The notes below the pieces were generated by a model. That model saw only the letters and a list, made by a program, of their open reading frames with translations, ran no database searches and was not told where the DNA came from. Source: Pseudomonas paralcaligenes (GTDB lineage Bacteria > Pseudomonadota > Gammaproteobacteria > Pseudomonadales > Pseudomonadaceae). Taken from it: a stretch of DNA of 64,000 nucleotides. The DNA lies in the NCBI RefSeq assembly GCF_019655855.1, contig NZ_BPFX01000016.1:1-64000 (forward strand). The letters are read 5' to 3'. This document shows positions 51,141 to 60,922 of the stretch, one piece after another (position 1 is the first letter of the stretch; each line of letters begins with the position of its first letter). Made by a program: the position numbers and the translations under genes.

Positions 51141-52514
51141 TCAAATGTCCTTCAAGCTACGCTCCTCCCACCAGTCCCAGGCTTTGAGCGCCTGGCGGGC
51201 GACGCGGCCACCGAAGAAGGAAAGGGTATCGTTTGGCATGGAGATGGATTTTCTGTTCACGATCCAGAAGTCCGTCAGTTCGGTCTTCTGGCCGTTGAGC
51301 AGGTCCGCAATGGTGCGACCATTGAGGTGGGTCAGTGCAACACCGTGACCGAAGCAGCCACCTGCGTAGATGATGCGCTCGTCATCGACAAAGCTGATTT
51401 CAGGAACCATGTCGACGTTGACCGATACAGGGCCGCCCCAGCGGTAGTCGATGCGGACATCTTTCAGCTGGGGATAGATCCACTTCAGGTGAGCTTCGCA
51501 GTGCTGCCAGCTCATCGCAGACGGCGTCTCAACCAGCGCGCCGGTTTTGTACACGATCGCATCACCACCACCCATGGCGATCCGCCCGTCGACGGTTGGG
51601 CGGTAGTAATGCAGCATCTGCCGGTTGTCTCCGAAGGACTGTCTGTCCTTCCAGCCGATACTTTCCCACTGCGCGGCGGTGAGCGGCTCCGTGACAATCT
51701 GGTAGGTCCACAGCGGGTACTGCCGGGCTTTGAGCGTGCGGCTATCCGGCACTTCGCGCGAGTAAGCATTAGTCGCGATCACGACTTTGTCGGCCACCAC
51801 CCGGCCTTTGTCAGTCGAGACTGTAATTGCCGTGGCAGCCCTTTCGATGCGGGTAACAGGGCTGGCTTCATAGACTTCCACCCCTGCCGACTCCGCCAGG
51901 CGCTTGAGTTCACGAACCTGTTTGCAGGGGTTGAGATTAGCCGTGTCGGTTTCGTAGATGCCGCCGATGAAGCGCTCGGAGTGAAAGTCCTGGCTAATCC
52001 GGTTTCTGTCCTGCCAAGTCAGATCCCCATCAATGCCCAGGTCCTGGAGCAGCTGATAGGTTTTCTTCATTCGGTCTAACTGCTGCTGCGAGTAGCTGAT
52101 CCTGACCATCCCGGTATGACAGTAGTCAGATTGAAAACCGTGGGTCTCAATCAGGTTTTGGGTATGCGCCACAGCTTTCTTGAGATAGTGGTGGGCATCG
52201 ATCATCTTCTGCTTGCCCCAGCGCAGCAGCACCATCTCAGGCTCCAGGCCAAAGAGCTTGGTGCTGAATCCGGCATTCCGACCGCTGGCGCCGAAACCGA
52301 TGATGGCGCCTTCCAGCACCACCACGCGAGCATTGGGGTTGTCTTTCTTGAACTGCCAGGCGGTGTTTAGGCCGGTGAATCCGCCCCCAATGATGACGAC
52401 ATCCGCATTCAGGTTCTGCGCGAGTGCAGCGTTAGGCGAGTAGTGGCCATAGTCATGTTGCCAGAAGGACTGGTTTTCCAGATGCGAGTCTTTGATAGCG
52501 GTCATGCCTTTCAT
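51141..52514 (-). CDS. FAD-dependent amine oxidoreductase (PuuB/DadA-like, DAO family)
   Basis: A 457-aa flavoenzyme. The dinucleotide-binding motif VVIIGGGFTGLNTAWQFKKD follows SFWQHDYGHYSPNAAL, and the flavin-closing C-terminal YAGGCFGHGVALTHLNGRTI is intact. The closest recognised group is gamma-glutamylputrescine oxidase-like (PuuB/OrdL), oxidising a secondary amine to aldehyde. The aldehyde dehydrogenase 100 bp upstream on the same strand could remove the product. Two nearby Met codons are possible starts; the first is used. Confidence 0.88.
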   Translation of the reverse strand: MKGMTAIKDSHLENQSFWQHDYGHYSPNAALAQNLNADVVIIGGGFTGLNTAWQFKKDNPNARVVVLEGAIIGFGASGRNAGFSTKLFGLEPEMVLLRWGKQKMIDAHHYLKKAVAHTQNLIETHGFQSDYCHTGMVRISYSQQQLDRMKKTYQLLQDLGIDGDLTWQDRNRISQDFHSERFIGGIYETDTANLNPCKQVRELKRLAESAGVEVYEASPVTRIERAATAITVSTDKGRVVADKVVIATNAYSREVPDSRTLKARQYPLWTYQIVTEPLTAAQWESIGWKDRQSFGDNRQMLHYYRPTVDGRIAMGGGDAIVYKTGALVETPSAMSWQHCEAHLKWIYPQLKDVRIDYRWGGPVSVNVDMVPEISFVDDERIIYAGGCFGHGVALTHLNGRTIADLLNGQKTELTDFWIVNRKSISMPNDTLSFFGGRVARQALKAWDWWEERSLKDI

Positions 52515-52617
52515 TCTCTTTGTTGGTGGCTATGCCAAGTTGCGGAGCAACAGCGCTGGAGGGTTGCTGGTAATCAGGGCTTGCTGCAGGGGCCTGCAAC
52601 AAGCCTTAGGTCGCGGG

Positions 52618-54048
52618 TTAGCGCCCGAGCATCAGCTTTATCATCCGGTCGAAGAGCGCTCCGTAGGGGGGATACAGGAGCGGAAATGCCGGGCGCGAAA
52701 ACTGCTTGAAGATCGGGCGCAGCTTGGAGAACTCAAGGAAGCCTTCGTAGCCGTGGTAGTGGCCCATGCCACTGGCACCGACACCGCCAAACGGCAGGTC
52801 ATGCTGGGCGGCATGCAGCCCGCAGTCGTTGATCCCGACACCGCCTGACTGCGTCAGGGCTACTACCCGTTTCTGTAGCTGGCGTTGATTGGTGAACAGG
52901 TACAGGGCCAACGGCTGATCCCGGTTCTTGATGTAGTCCAGCGCCTCATCCAGGTTGCGATAGGTCTTGATCGGCAGAATCGGGCCGAAGATCTCTTCAT
53001 GCATGACGCGCATGTCATCGGTAGCTGCTAGCACCAGGACCGGGGCGATCTTGCGGACGGCCTCGTTACCGATGCTGCCGGGCAACAGATTGATGATCTG
53101 AGCGCCCTTGCTTTCGGCGTCGTCGAGATACTCCATCAGCCGCCCATAAGCGCTCTGATCGATGATCGAGGTGTAGTCCTGGGTCAGCAGCGACGGGTAG
53201 CGCTGGGGGGTGATGGCGCGGCAGTGCTCTACGAATGCCTCCAGCTGACTCTCATGGACGAACAGATAGTCCGGTGCCACGCAGGTCTGTCCCGCGTTGA
53301 CCGTCTTCATCTGCAGAATCCGCGCGGCTGCCGTCTTTAGGTCAAAGTCCTCGGCGACAATTACCGGGGATTTTCCGCCCAGTTCAAGCGTTACTGGTGT
53401 CAGGTTGTCGGCCGCGGCCCGCATGACCCAGCGCCCGGTTTCGGCCGACCCGGTAAAAATCAGGTGATCGAAGGGAATGCTTGAGAAGACCGAGCCACTG
53501 ATACCCGGCACGATGGCCAGGGTGTGCTCGTCGAAATTCTGAGCCACAAGGCGCTGTAGCAGTGCACAGAGATGACGAGAGTTCGCGGCCATTTTCACCA
53601 TGCAGCGATTGCCCGCTGCCAGTGCGCTGGTTACGGGCCCCATCACCAGAAACAGTGGGTAATTCCAAGGGGCTACGACACCCACGACGCCCTTGGGCTG
53701 GGGAATCACCGAGTTACGGGCACCGAAGAACCAAATAGAGCCGTTGCGGCGTTGCGGCTTCATCCACTTGGACAAGCGCTTGTGGCAGTCGCGGATGCCA
53801 TCGACCGTCAGGAACAGTTCGAGCAACTTGGTTTCTTGGTGGGCGCGGTTGCCGAAGTCCTGGCTGATGGCTGCACAGATGGCGTCCTGGTTTTCCAGCA
53901 GCATCATTTCCAGACGCTTGAGGTTCTTGTGGCGAATCTCCAGGCTGGGGATGGGATGCTCGCGATGCGCGGCCCGTTGCAAGGTGAAGATACGTACAGC
54001 CTCTGTCTCGCTAGTTAAGGCATGGCCGATCTGGGCTACGGTGTTCAT
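52618..54048 (-). CDS. Coniferyl-aldehyde-dehydrogenase-like NAD(P) aldehyde dehydrogenase
   Basis: A 476-aa ALDH. The catalytic Glu is in TLELGGKSPVIV and the Cys in NAGQTCVAPDYLFV; the cofactor loop is FTGSAETGRWVM and APWNYPLFLVMGPV precedes it. The PDY after the Cys and the C-terminal LRPIFKQFSRPAFPLLYPPYG are features of the CalB-like class 3 group that ends with a membrane-associated tail. AGGAG lies upstream of the ATG. Predicted partner of the adjacent amine oxidases. Confidence 0.88.
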   Translation of the reverse strand: MNTVAQIGHALTSETEAVRIFTLQRAAHREHPIPSLEIRHKNLKRLEMMLLENQDAICAAISQDFGNRAHQETKLLELFLTVDGIRDCHKRLSKWMKPQRRNGSIWFFGARNSVIPQPKGVVGVVAPWNYPLFLVMGPVTSALAAGNRCMVKMAANSRHLCALLQRLVAQNFDEHTLAIVPGISGSVFSSIPFDHLIFTGSAETGRWVMRAAADNLTPVTLELGGKSPVIVAEDFDLKTAAARILQMKTVNAGQTCVAPDYLFVHESQLEAFVEHCRAITPQRYPSLLTQDYTSIIDQSAYGRLMEYLDDAESKGAQIINLLPGSIGNEAVRKIAPVLVLAATDDMRVMHEEIFGPILPIKTYRNLDEALDYIKNRDQPLALYLFTNQRQLQKRVVALTQSGGVGINDCGLHAAQHDLPFGGVGASGMGHYHGYEGFLEFSKLRPIFKQFSRPAFPLLYPPYGALFDRMIKLMLGR

Positions 54049-54286
54049 TGCGATGTGTCTCCTGACGCTGGGCAGATGCAGCTGCCCCTGAAGCGCCGCC
54101 TCGCGTGCGCTTAGGGATGCAGTGATGATGTCGGGAGGGTATCGGTGCAGCTGCCATTGGAATTGTCAGGCAGTGCCAGTCTTTTCAGCAGATCGTGCCA
54201 ATTCCTTCGCGTTTGGTCGGCACGGGGAGAGGATAGGGTAGGGGCGGCCGTTCCGACACGCCCCAGAAGGGTTAGGAGGAGAGGGC

Positions 54287-55657
54287 TTAGGCGGCTGTTT
54301 GGCGCCCGGCTTCGAGCACTTCGCTGGCGGCGCGAATGCCGGATTGCATAGCTCCCTCGAAGTAGCCCATCCACTCGGTTGCGGTCTCAGTTCCTGCCCA
54401 ATGAATGCGCCCATGCGGTTCGCGAATGGTCTCGCCGTAGGTCGTCATGACACCCGGCGGCATGTGGGCCCCGTAGCCGCCTTCTGTCCAGGTCTCATGA
54501 ATCCAGTCGTGGTCCACGTACTCCAGTGGCTGGTCCGCGTCGGCGCCAAAGTAGTGCACAAGATCAGCCATGACGCGCGCTCGGCGGGCATCGGCCCCAA
54601 TCTCGCTGAGCTCAACGGCATGTTCGCCTTCGATCAGGCCAACGAGTATCCCGACCTCGCCATTGGGCGGCGTTTGATCGAAGACCATGCTAAGTGCGCG
54701 ATCAGGGCTAATCACTGCACCACTCAGGCCACGAGAGCGCCAGAAGGGTGTGGCATACGCCACATGAATCTTGATCACGCAGCCCATCGGCATACGCCTG
54801 ATCAGGCTGGCCCGTTTGGCCGGTAGCGCAGGCTCATAGCTAATGCGGGAGGCAAGCACCGGGGGCACTGTCACGATTACCCGTCGAGCATGAAGCGTGC
54901 CCTGGGCGCAGAGCACGCGCACGCCTTGGGTGTCTTGCTCGATAGCGTGCACCGGGCAATTGAGTCGTATTTGTTCGGTGAGCAGGTCTGCCATACGTTT
55001 GGGTACTTGCCAGGCGCCGCCGACGAACTTGTCCTGCTGAGCACCACCTTGCACTCCGATCATTGTCTCCAGCCCATGACCTTGGCGCAGTACCTCCAGG
55101 AAGAAGAGATAGGACACTTCAGAGGGCTCCGCGCAGAGAATGGCCTTGGCGATCAGTTTTATCAGGCCTCTGGCGGCTTTGGTGTGAACCTTTCTATCGA
55201 TCCAGGCTTCGAGCGATTCTCTGTCTAGTTCGGCGGCGTTGTCCGCCTCCCACGGCGCGCGGTGCCCGAGCTGTCGCAGGTCGTGCTGTAAGATCTGATC
55301 GGCGATGCCCAGGCTCAGCAGCGAGGACCAGGGCAACTTGGGCACCTGCGAACCATAGGGCTGGACGCTGTCATCCAGGCTGACAAGGTTGTTGCCCTCG
55401 GTATGCTGAGGGTAGATTCCAACACCAAGGTTTTGAGCCTGCTCACGGAACAAGTGGTGCTCAGCACCAAGCCATTGGCCGCCAAAGTCGACTGTGTGGC
55501 CGGCCACCGTACCGGGCATCGAGCGCCCGCCCACTCGGCTCCTGGCCTCAAGCACCAAGACGTGCTGGCCTGCTTTTTTCAGGTCGAGTGCGGCTCTGAG
55601 GCCAGACACGCCTGCTCCGACGATGATGACGTCCCACGATTGTTCGATGCTACTCAC
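54287..55657 (-). CDS. Flavin monoamine oxidase family protein
   Basis: A 456-aa FAD amine oxidase. DVIIVGAGVSGLRAALDLKK is the N-terminal FAD motif, followed by VLEARSRVGGRSMPGTVAGH and VDFGGQWLGAEHHLF; the C-terminal IHWAGTETATEWMGYFEGAM closes the fold. It oxidises a primary amine; the substrate is not evident. Start is GTG 55657, after GAGGGG. Same strand as the aldehyde dehydrogenase and DAO-type gene, suggesting an amine catabolic group. Confidence 0.9.
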   Translation of the reverse strand: MSSIEQSWDVIIVGAGVSGLRAALDLKKAGQHVLVLEARSRVGGRSMPGTVAGHTVDFGGQWLGAEHHLFREQAQNLGVGIYPQHTEGNNLVSLDDSVQPYGSQVPKLPWSSLLSLGIADQILQHDLRQLGHRAPWEADNAAELDRESLEAWIDRKVHTKAARGLIKLIAKAILCAEPSEVSYLFFLEVLRQGHGLETMIGVQGGAQQDKFVGGAWQVPKRMADLLTEQIRLNCPVHAIEQDTQGVRVLCAQGTLHARRVIVTVPPVLASRISYEPALPAKRASLIRRMPMGCVIKIHVAYATPFWRSRGLSGAVISPDRALSMVFDQTPPNGEVGILVGLIEGEHAVELSEIGADARRARVMADLVHYFGADADQPLEYVDHDWIHETWTEGGYGAHMPPGVMTTYGETIREPHGRIHWAGTETATEWMGYFEGAMQSGIRAASEVLEAGRQTAA

Positions 55658-55855
55658 GCAGATCCCCTCACAGTGATCGTTTGGCTGGGCTGGGGCTTCT
55701 GAGAGAAGGTCGCTCGTCAGCCATGGCGCGCAGGTCGGCGATGGGGCTGATGACCTTGGCGCGCCGTCACAGGATCAGCATAGAGCTTCGCGAGCGCGGG
55801 AGATTGTCTGGCAGTGCCAGTTCTTCCGACAGAGGGTGCCAAACGAATGTGAGCG

Positions 55856-56848
55856 TCAGGATGCCAGGTGGGCTGAGCGGTACTGCTGGGGCGATTGCCC
55901 GGTCCAGCGTCGGAAGGCTCGGGTGAAGGAGGCCGATTCTGAATAGCCCACCAGCAGAGAGATCTCCGTCATGGAGTAGTCCGACTCCTTCATGTAGGAG
56001 AGTGCCAGCTCCCTGCGCACATCCTCGACCAGTGTCGAGAATTCGATGCCGTGATCCTTGAGGCGGCGTTGCAGTGTGCGCCGACTGAGGTTCAGTTGAT
56101 CGCAGATCTCGTCGATGGAGGGGGCGCCGCTGCTCATCTCGGCAGCGACCATACGGGTGATTTGCGGCAGTAGTTCATCCGTTACGGTGCGCACCTGGCG
56201 CTCTTTTTCCAGATAGGGCTCAAGGGCTTTGTACAGTCGCTCGTTACCGTGAGCCACTGGCAGTTGCAAAGTCTCTATGGGCAGGCAGATCCGATTGGCC
56301 GGTTGATTGAAATGGATCGGGCATTGGAACAGCAGCTTATGCGCCGATATGTCCGCAGGCTTGCTGTGTGCGAAGTCAACGCGAGTGGGCTGGATAGTGC
56401 TAGCGGTGATCAAGTTAAGCTGCCGCAAGATAGCGGCAATGGCGAACTCCGAGTCTTGGCGTTTGGGGATGGCGGTGGGATAGGTAACACCGTATTCAAT
56501 ACAGATCGTTCGACTATCGAACTCCAGCTTTATATTCGATTCTTGGGCGAAGACGATGATGAATTGCTGAAGTGTCAGCAGCGCTTTTTCAACCGTTGTC
56601 GCGCAGTGTATGGCATGGCCGAGTGCGCCGATGTCGTCTGGTTCGGACTGCATGCCGAGCTCAAGTCCAACATTCGGGTTGACCTCTCCCGCAGCTTCCC
56701 ATAGCGCTAGATATTGCTCGCCGGGTATCTCTATGTCTGCGCGCTCTAAGACGCGAGAGTCGACGTCAAGCATGGAAAGATAGGGGGCAAACACTTCCTT
56801 GAATCTGCGGAAGAAATTTTCGGAAACCACTGTGCGGCCGGATTTCAT
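55856..56848 (-). CDS. AraC-family regulator (AraC_binding_2/OruR-like)
   Basis: A 330-aa regulator. The N-terminal ~200 residues (GLELGMQSEPDDIGALGHAI) are the sensor domain of the OruR/ArgR-like AraC group. The C-terminal double HTH is SIDEICDQLNLSRRTLQRRL and SMTEISLLVGYSESASFTRA, then FRRWTGQSPQQYR. It sits between the amine-oxidation genes and the DUF1329 operon and is divergent from the latter across a 746-bp gap. Either or both may be targets. Confidence 0.9.
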   Translation of the reverse strand: MKSGRTVVSENFFRRFKEVFAPYLSMLDVDSRVLERADIEIPGEQYLALWEAAGEVNPNVGLELGMQSEPDDIGALGHAIHCATTVEKALLTLQQFIIVFAQESNIKLEFDSRTICIEYGVTYPTAIPKRQDSEFAIAAILRQLNLITASTIQPTRVDFAHSKPADISAHKLLFQCPIHFNQPANRICLPIETLQLPVAHGNERLYKALEPYLEKERQVRTVTDELLPQITRMVAAEMSSGAPSIDEICDQLNLSRRTLQRRLKDHGIEFSTLVEDVRRELALSYMKESDYSMTEISLLVGYSESASFTRAFRRWTGQSPQQYRSAHLAS

Positions 56849-57594
56849 TGTGCTGCAGCCTTTACTTCTATCCCTTTCCTTGCCTAGTGCCCGCTGTCAG
56901 GGGCGGCTCGGTCGGTGATTGTTCTTATGCTGAAGACTTACCTCTGAGGGTAATCGTCTTCCACATCTTACTCTCGATTGGATGACTCGGCATGCATCGC
57001 AAAGCTGAGCGCTGCTTATGCCGAAGGGCGTGGCAAGCAAGAGGTGGGCCATTGCTGGTAATGAGTCCATAAAGCATCGGGGCCATCGGCTGCGCTACTG
57101 CTGACCTGCTGTGCTGGCCGTCGACTACTGACCGGTCAAGATGCTGGCCGCGTACGAATTCTCTTTCTTCATCGTTCCGCTCCTACCTACGAGCCTGCGC
57201 TCAGGCCTGATTGGCATCAGATATCAACGAGTCTGGCATGTGCGGGCAATCCGCCTTGAGCGGCATTGGATAGTTTTCAAGCCAGGTGAGTTGGAGAGTT
57301 TCGGGTTGGATTTTTGATCAGCCCGCTTTTTCCCATTCGATCCAGATCACCTACTCGAACAACAAGAAAACCAACGAGAGGGTAGGCAAATGGCCGTTAG
57401 CAAGGTTTACGCCTGGAGCGTCACTCAATTATCTGCGCCTAGCAGCGCAGCTGCGCGAGTAGCAACACCGTCGTCGCTTCGACGCCATGAGTCCTTGGCA
57501 CCCACTCAAGACAGATCTGCTATTTCCCGGCTTTTCTAGGCCACCTCGAACTGCTTCCCAATAACCACAAAAAAGCTCCCTCCAGGAGAAGTTC
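56849..57594. other. 746-bp intergenic region between the AraC gene and the DUF1329 operon
   Basis: No convincing ORF or RNA seen. Presumably holds the divergent promoters and binding sites of the AraC-type regulator. AGGAG at 57583-57587 is the ribosome site of the DUF1329 gene. Confidence 0.5.
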
Positions 57595-58956
57595 ATGAAA
57601 AACCTCCAGTTTTCACTTTTGGGTGGTGCGCTGTTGGCGCTCCTTAGTACCAGTCACCTGCAGGCGGCAACCTCGCCTGACCTGAGTAAGCTCGGGAGTG
57701 AGCTCACCCCGATTGGGGCAGAGAAGGCCGGTAATGCCGATGGAAGCATCCCCGCCTGGAGCGGCGGCTTGATTCAAGCCCCTGCTGGTTGGTCGCGAGG
57801 GAAGGGAGATCCGTATTCCAGTGAAAAGCCGCTGTACTCCATCGACGCGAGTAATGTGGCCCAGTATCAAAAGTCTTTGCCGGAAGGGCAGGTCGCGCTT
57901 ATCAAGGCCTATCCGGGTTATCGCCTGGATGTCTATCCCACGCACCGCAGCTGTGCAATTCCTGCCGAAGTGGCTGAGCGCTCAAAAGCGTTTGCCGGCC
58001 AGGCGCGTATTGGCAGCGATGGCTGGCGCCTGGAGCAGGCAGTAGGTGCCGCTGTGCCATTCCCAATGCCGCAGAGTGGCATCGAGGTGATGTGGAACTA
58101 CAAGTTGCGCTACATGGCCAAGGGGCGACGTGCGCAGATCTCTTTCCTGCTTCGTGAGAAGGGGGGCGCGCTGACCGAGGTTCGGCAATGGGCGCATGAG
58201 TACTACCCCTATAACGATGCTGCTGTGAGGGACCCGAGCGATACCGGCGGAATCGAGGCCAAGCTGCTCTATGACCTACTGTCACCTTCTTCCCGTGCGG
58301 GCGAGATGTATCTGGTGCACTCCTTCCTGGATAAGGCGCAGAGCTCGTGGATCTACTTCCCCGGCCAGCGTCGCGTGCGTCTTGCACCTTCGTTCGCCTA
58401 CGACAATCCAATTGCCGGCTCGGACAACCTGTACTTCGTCGACCAGATCAACATGTTCACCGGCGCTCTGGATCGCTACGACTTCAAGTTGGTCGGCAAG
58501 AAGGAAATGCTGATGCCGTACAACTCGTACAAGCTGGTCGACAAGTCCAACAAGTATGAGCAACTGATCGGCCAGGACTACCTGAATCGCGACGTGCAGC
58601 GCTACGAGAAGCACCGCGTGTGGGTGGTCGAGGCAACCGTCAAGGCCGACAAGCGCCACTCCTTCGCCAAGCGGGTGTTCTTCTTCGACGAAGACAGCTG
58701 GAGCCTGCTGCACGTCGATATGTACGACGCCAAGGGCAATCTCTGGCGTGTGCAGGAAGGCAGCCTGTGGGCCGATCCGGAGATCCAGGCCTGCACCAGC
58801 TTCGAGTATGTCAGCTATGACCTGATCGCCCGCCGTTACATCGCCGACGGCTTCACCCAAGAAGGCCTGTCGCTCGATCTCGGCGCAGGGCTGCAAGGGC
58901 GTGTGAGCGACAAGATGTTCAACTCCAACGAACTGCGCCGTCGCGGCGAGCGTTGA
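57595..58956 (+). CDS. DUF1329 outer-membrane-type protein
   Basis: A 453-aa exported protein. The signal peptide is MKNLQFSLLGGALLALLSTS ending HLQAA. DUF1329 features are LGSELTPIGAEKAGNADGSI, IPAWSGGL, YFPGQRRVRLAPSFAYDNP and FDEDSWSLLHVDMYDAKGNL. The fold is LolB-like beta half-barrel by family knowledge. It is the first gene of a set that continues with DUF1302, an RND transporter and a YCF48 protein, linked to envelope trafficking of hydrophobic compounds. Confidence 0.92.
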   Translation: MKNLQFSLLGGALLALLSTSHLQAATSPDLSKLGSELTPIGAEKAGNADGSIPAWSGGLIQAPAGWSRGKGDPYSSEKPLYSIDASNVAQYQKSLPEGQVALIKAYPGYRLDVYPTHRSCAIPAEVAERSKAFAGQARIGSDGWRLEQAVGAAVPFPMPQSGIEVMWNYKLRYMAKGRRAQISFLLREKGGALTEVRQWAHEYYPYNDAAVRDPSDTGGIEAKLLYDLLSPSSRAGEMYLVHSFLDKAQSSWIYFPGQRRVRLAPSFAYDNPIAGSDNLYFVDQINMFTGALDRYDFKLVGKKEMLMPYNSYKLVDKSNKYEQLIGQDYLNRDVQRYEKHRVWVVEATVKADKRHSFAKRVFFFDEDSWSLLHVDMYDAKGNLWRVQEGSLWADPEIQACTSFEYVSYDLIARRYIADGFTQEGLSLDLGAGLQGRVSDKMFNSNELRRRGER

Positions 58957-58976
58957 CCGGTCCGGAGCACAACAAC

Positions 58977-60839
58977 ATGAAAAAGCAAAACACATGCGGC
59001 GCGGCTGCGCTGCAGGCAAAGCCGTGCCTGCGTAACACTCTGGCGCTATCGATCGCGCTTGCATCTGGCCTGCTCTGGACTCAGCCGAGCTACGCCATTC
59101 TATTCGGCAGTGAGGACGGGATATCCGGTAGTTTTGACTCCACGCTGTCATATGGTTTCGCCACCCGTTTGCAGTCTCCCGACTGCCATCTGCTAGGTGG
59201 TGATAGTGGTGGGTGCAATCCCGGTACCAACAACGAGCTGGGTCGCTACTACAACCTGTCCCGTGGCAACGGTTATGCGAACGCCGATATCAACTACAGC
59301 AATGCCGATGACGGCAATTTGAATTACGACAAACACGATGTGTTTTCTCACGTGCTCAAGGGGACCCATGAGCTGAGTCTGCGCTTCGGTGATGGTTGGA
59401 GTGCTCTGGGTCGGGTGGCCTGGGCCAAAGACTTCAAGATGGACAACGTACGCACCACGGAGCTCGACGACCAGGCCAAGCGCGACGCTACCGAGCGCTT
59501 CGATCTGCTCGATCTGTGGGTGGCGAAAAGCTTCGACATCGGCGAGATGCCGGCCAAGGTCAAAGTGGGCAACCAGGTCATCAGCTGGGGCGCTGAGATC
59601 TTCGTGCCCGGCGGTATCAACCAGATCAACGCCCTCAGCCTGCCCAAGTACCACACGCCAGGAACCCAGCTGAAAGAGGTGTTCATCCCGGCACCGATGG
59701 CCTCCTTCAATATCGGGCTGACCGAGACGCTGAGCCTGGAGGGGTACTATCAGTTCAAGTGGAACGGCTATGGCCTCGATCCGGTGGGTACCTACTTCTC
59801 CTCGGCTGATGTCGCGGGCGAGGGGCGCCGGCCGATCTACTACCCGACGAACTATGTGAACAACATCTATGGTCCGCTGCTGGGACTCACCTGCGCCGAT
59901 CTGACGCCCACCGGCCAGTGTGGTGCGCCCGGCATCAGCGGCCTGAGTGATGCCGATCTGGTGGCTTTCGGTCTGGCGATTCCCTACGCCGGCGAGCGTG
60001 AGGCGAAGAACAGTGGCCAGTACGGCGTGGCGCTGCGCTGGACGGCAGAGAGCATCGGCACCGACTTTGGCCTGTTCTACCAGCGCTATCACGACAAGTT
60101 GCCCTTCGTTGGCTACACCGCACGGAGCAACCCGGACAACCTGGTGGTGGACAACTACTTCATCAACTACGGCGAGGACAAGGATCTGTTCGGCTTGTCC
60201 ATGAGCACCATGGTGGGACCGGTGGCCGTGGCGGGCGAGCTGTCTTATCGCCCTGATGACAGTGTTGGTATTGATCCGACCGTTCCTTTCGGACGCGGCC
60301 TGACCGGCAGCTACAACCAGTACAGCGTGTTCGACACCGGGGTGAGTAAGGGCTTTGTCGAAGAGGAGAAGTGGCAGGCGGACATCAATGCCATCTACTC
60401 CTTCTCAGCCAGCGATCCGCTGGGCTTCATCCCCAGCGCACTAGGTGCTTCCGATGGCTTCATCCTTGCGGAGGCAGTGATTGCTCATTACCCCGGCCTG
60501 GATACCAGCGGTAAGGTGCCTTACTTCCTGCCGGACTACTCGCTACCTGACAAAACCTCCTGGGGCTATGTGGCTGAGATCGGGATGAACTATCCCAACC
60601 TGTTCGACAGTGGCGTTACCGTCACGCCGCAGTTGGATTTCAGTCATGACGTGAACGGCACCACGCCGAATGCGCTTCCTTTCGTCGAGGGTCGCAAGTC
60701 GCTGACCACCTCGCTGTTGTTCAACTACCGCGACCGCTGGAAAGGTGGCCTGCAGTGGGTGCAGTACTGGGGCGGTGGCGACAACAACCTGATGGCTGAT
60801 CGTGACTTCCTCAGCGGCAACATCTCTTACTCGTTCTAA
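58977..60839 (+). CDS. DUF1302 outer-membrane protein
   Basis: A 620-aa exported protein. The signal peptide (LALSIALASGLLWTQPSYA) comes after a positively charged n-region. DUF1302 markers are GSFDSTLSYGFATRLQSPDC, SNADDGNLNYDKHDVFSHV, KVGNQVISWGAEIFVPGGIN and the C-terminal DRDFLSGNISYSF ending in Phe, typical of beta-barrel outer membrane proteins. Start ATG 58977 follows GGAG; an upstream TTG is less likely. It forms an operon with the flanking genes. Confidence 0.92.
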   Translation: MKKQNTCGAAALQAKPCLRNTLALSIALASGLLWTQPSYAILFGSEDGISGSFDSTLSYGFATRLQSPDCHLLGGDSGGCNPGTNNELGRYYNLSRGNGYANADINYSNADDGNLNYDKHDVFSHVLKGTHELSLRFGDGWSALGRVAWAKDFKMDNVRTTELDDQAKRDATERFDLLDLWVAKSFDIGEMPAKVKVGNQVISWGAEIFVPGGINQINALSLPKYHTPGTQLKEVFIPAPMASFNIGLTETLSLEGYYQFKWNGYGLDPVGTYFSSADVAGEGRRPIYYPTNYVNNIYGPLLGLTCADLTPTGQCGAPGISGLSDADLVAFGLAIPYAGEREAKNSGQYGVALRWTAESIGTDFGLFYQRYHDKLPFVGYTARSNPDNLVVDNYFINYGEDKDLFGLSMSTMVGPVAVAGELSYRPDDSVGIDPTVPFGRGLTGSYNQYSVFDTGVSKGFVEEEKWQADINAIYSFSASDPLGFIPSALGASDGFILAEAVIAHYPGLDTSGKVPYFLPDYSLPDKTSWGYVAEIGMNYPNLFDSGVTVTPQLDFSHDVNGTTPNALPFVEGRKSLTTSLLFNYRDRWKGGLQWVQYWGGGDNNLMADRDFLSGNISYSF

Positions 60840-60922
60840 TCCAGCCCAAGTTCGTCTGCGGCGGGCCGCGCGTGCTCCTGCGCGGTTCGCCGTTGGCGAC
60901 ACTCGTAGTATCGAGGCATCCC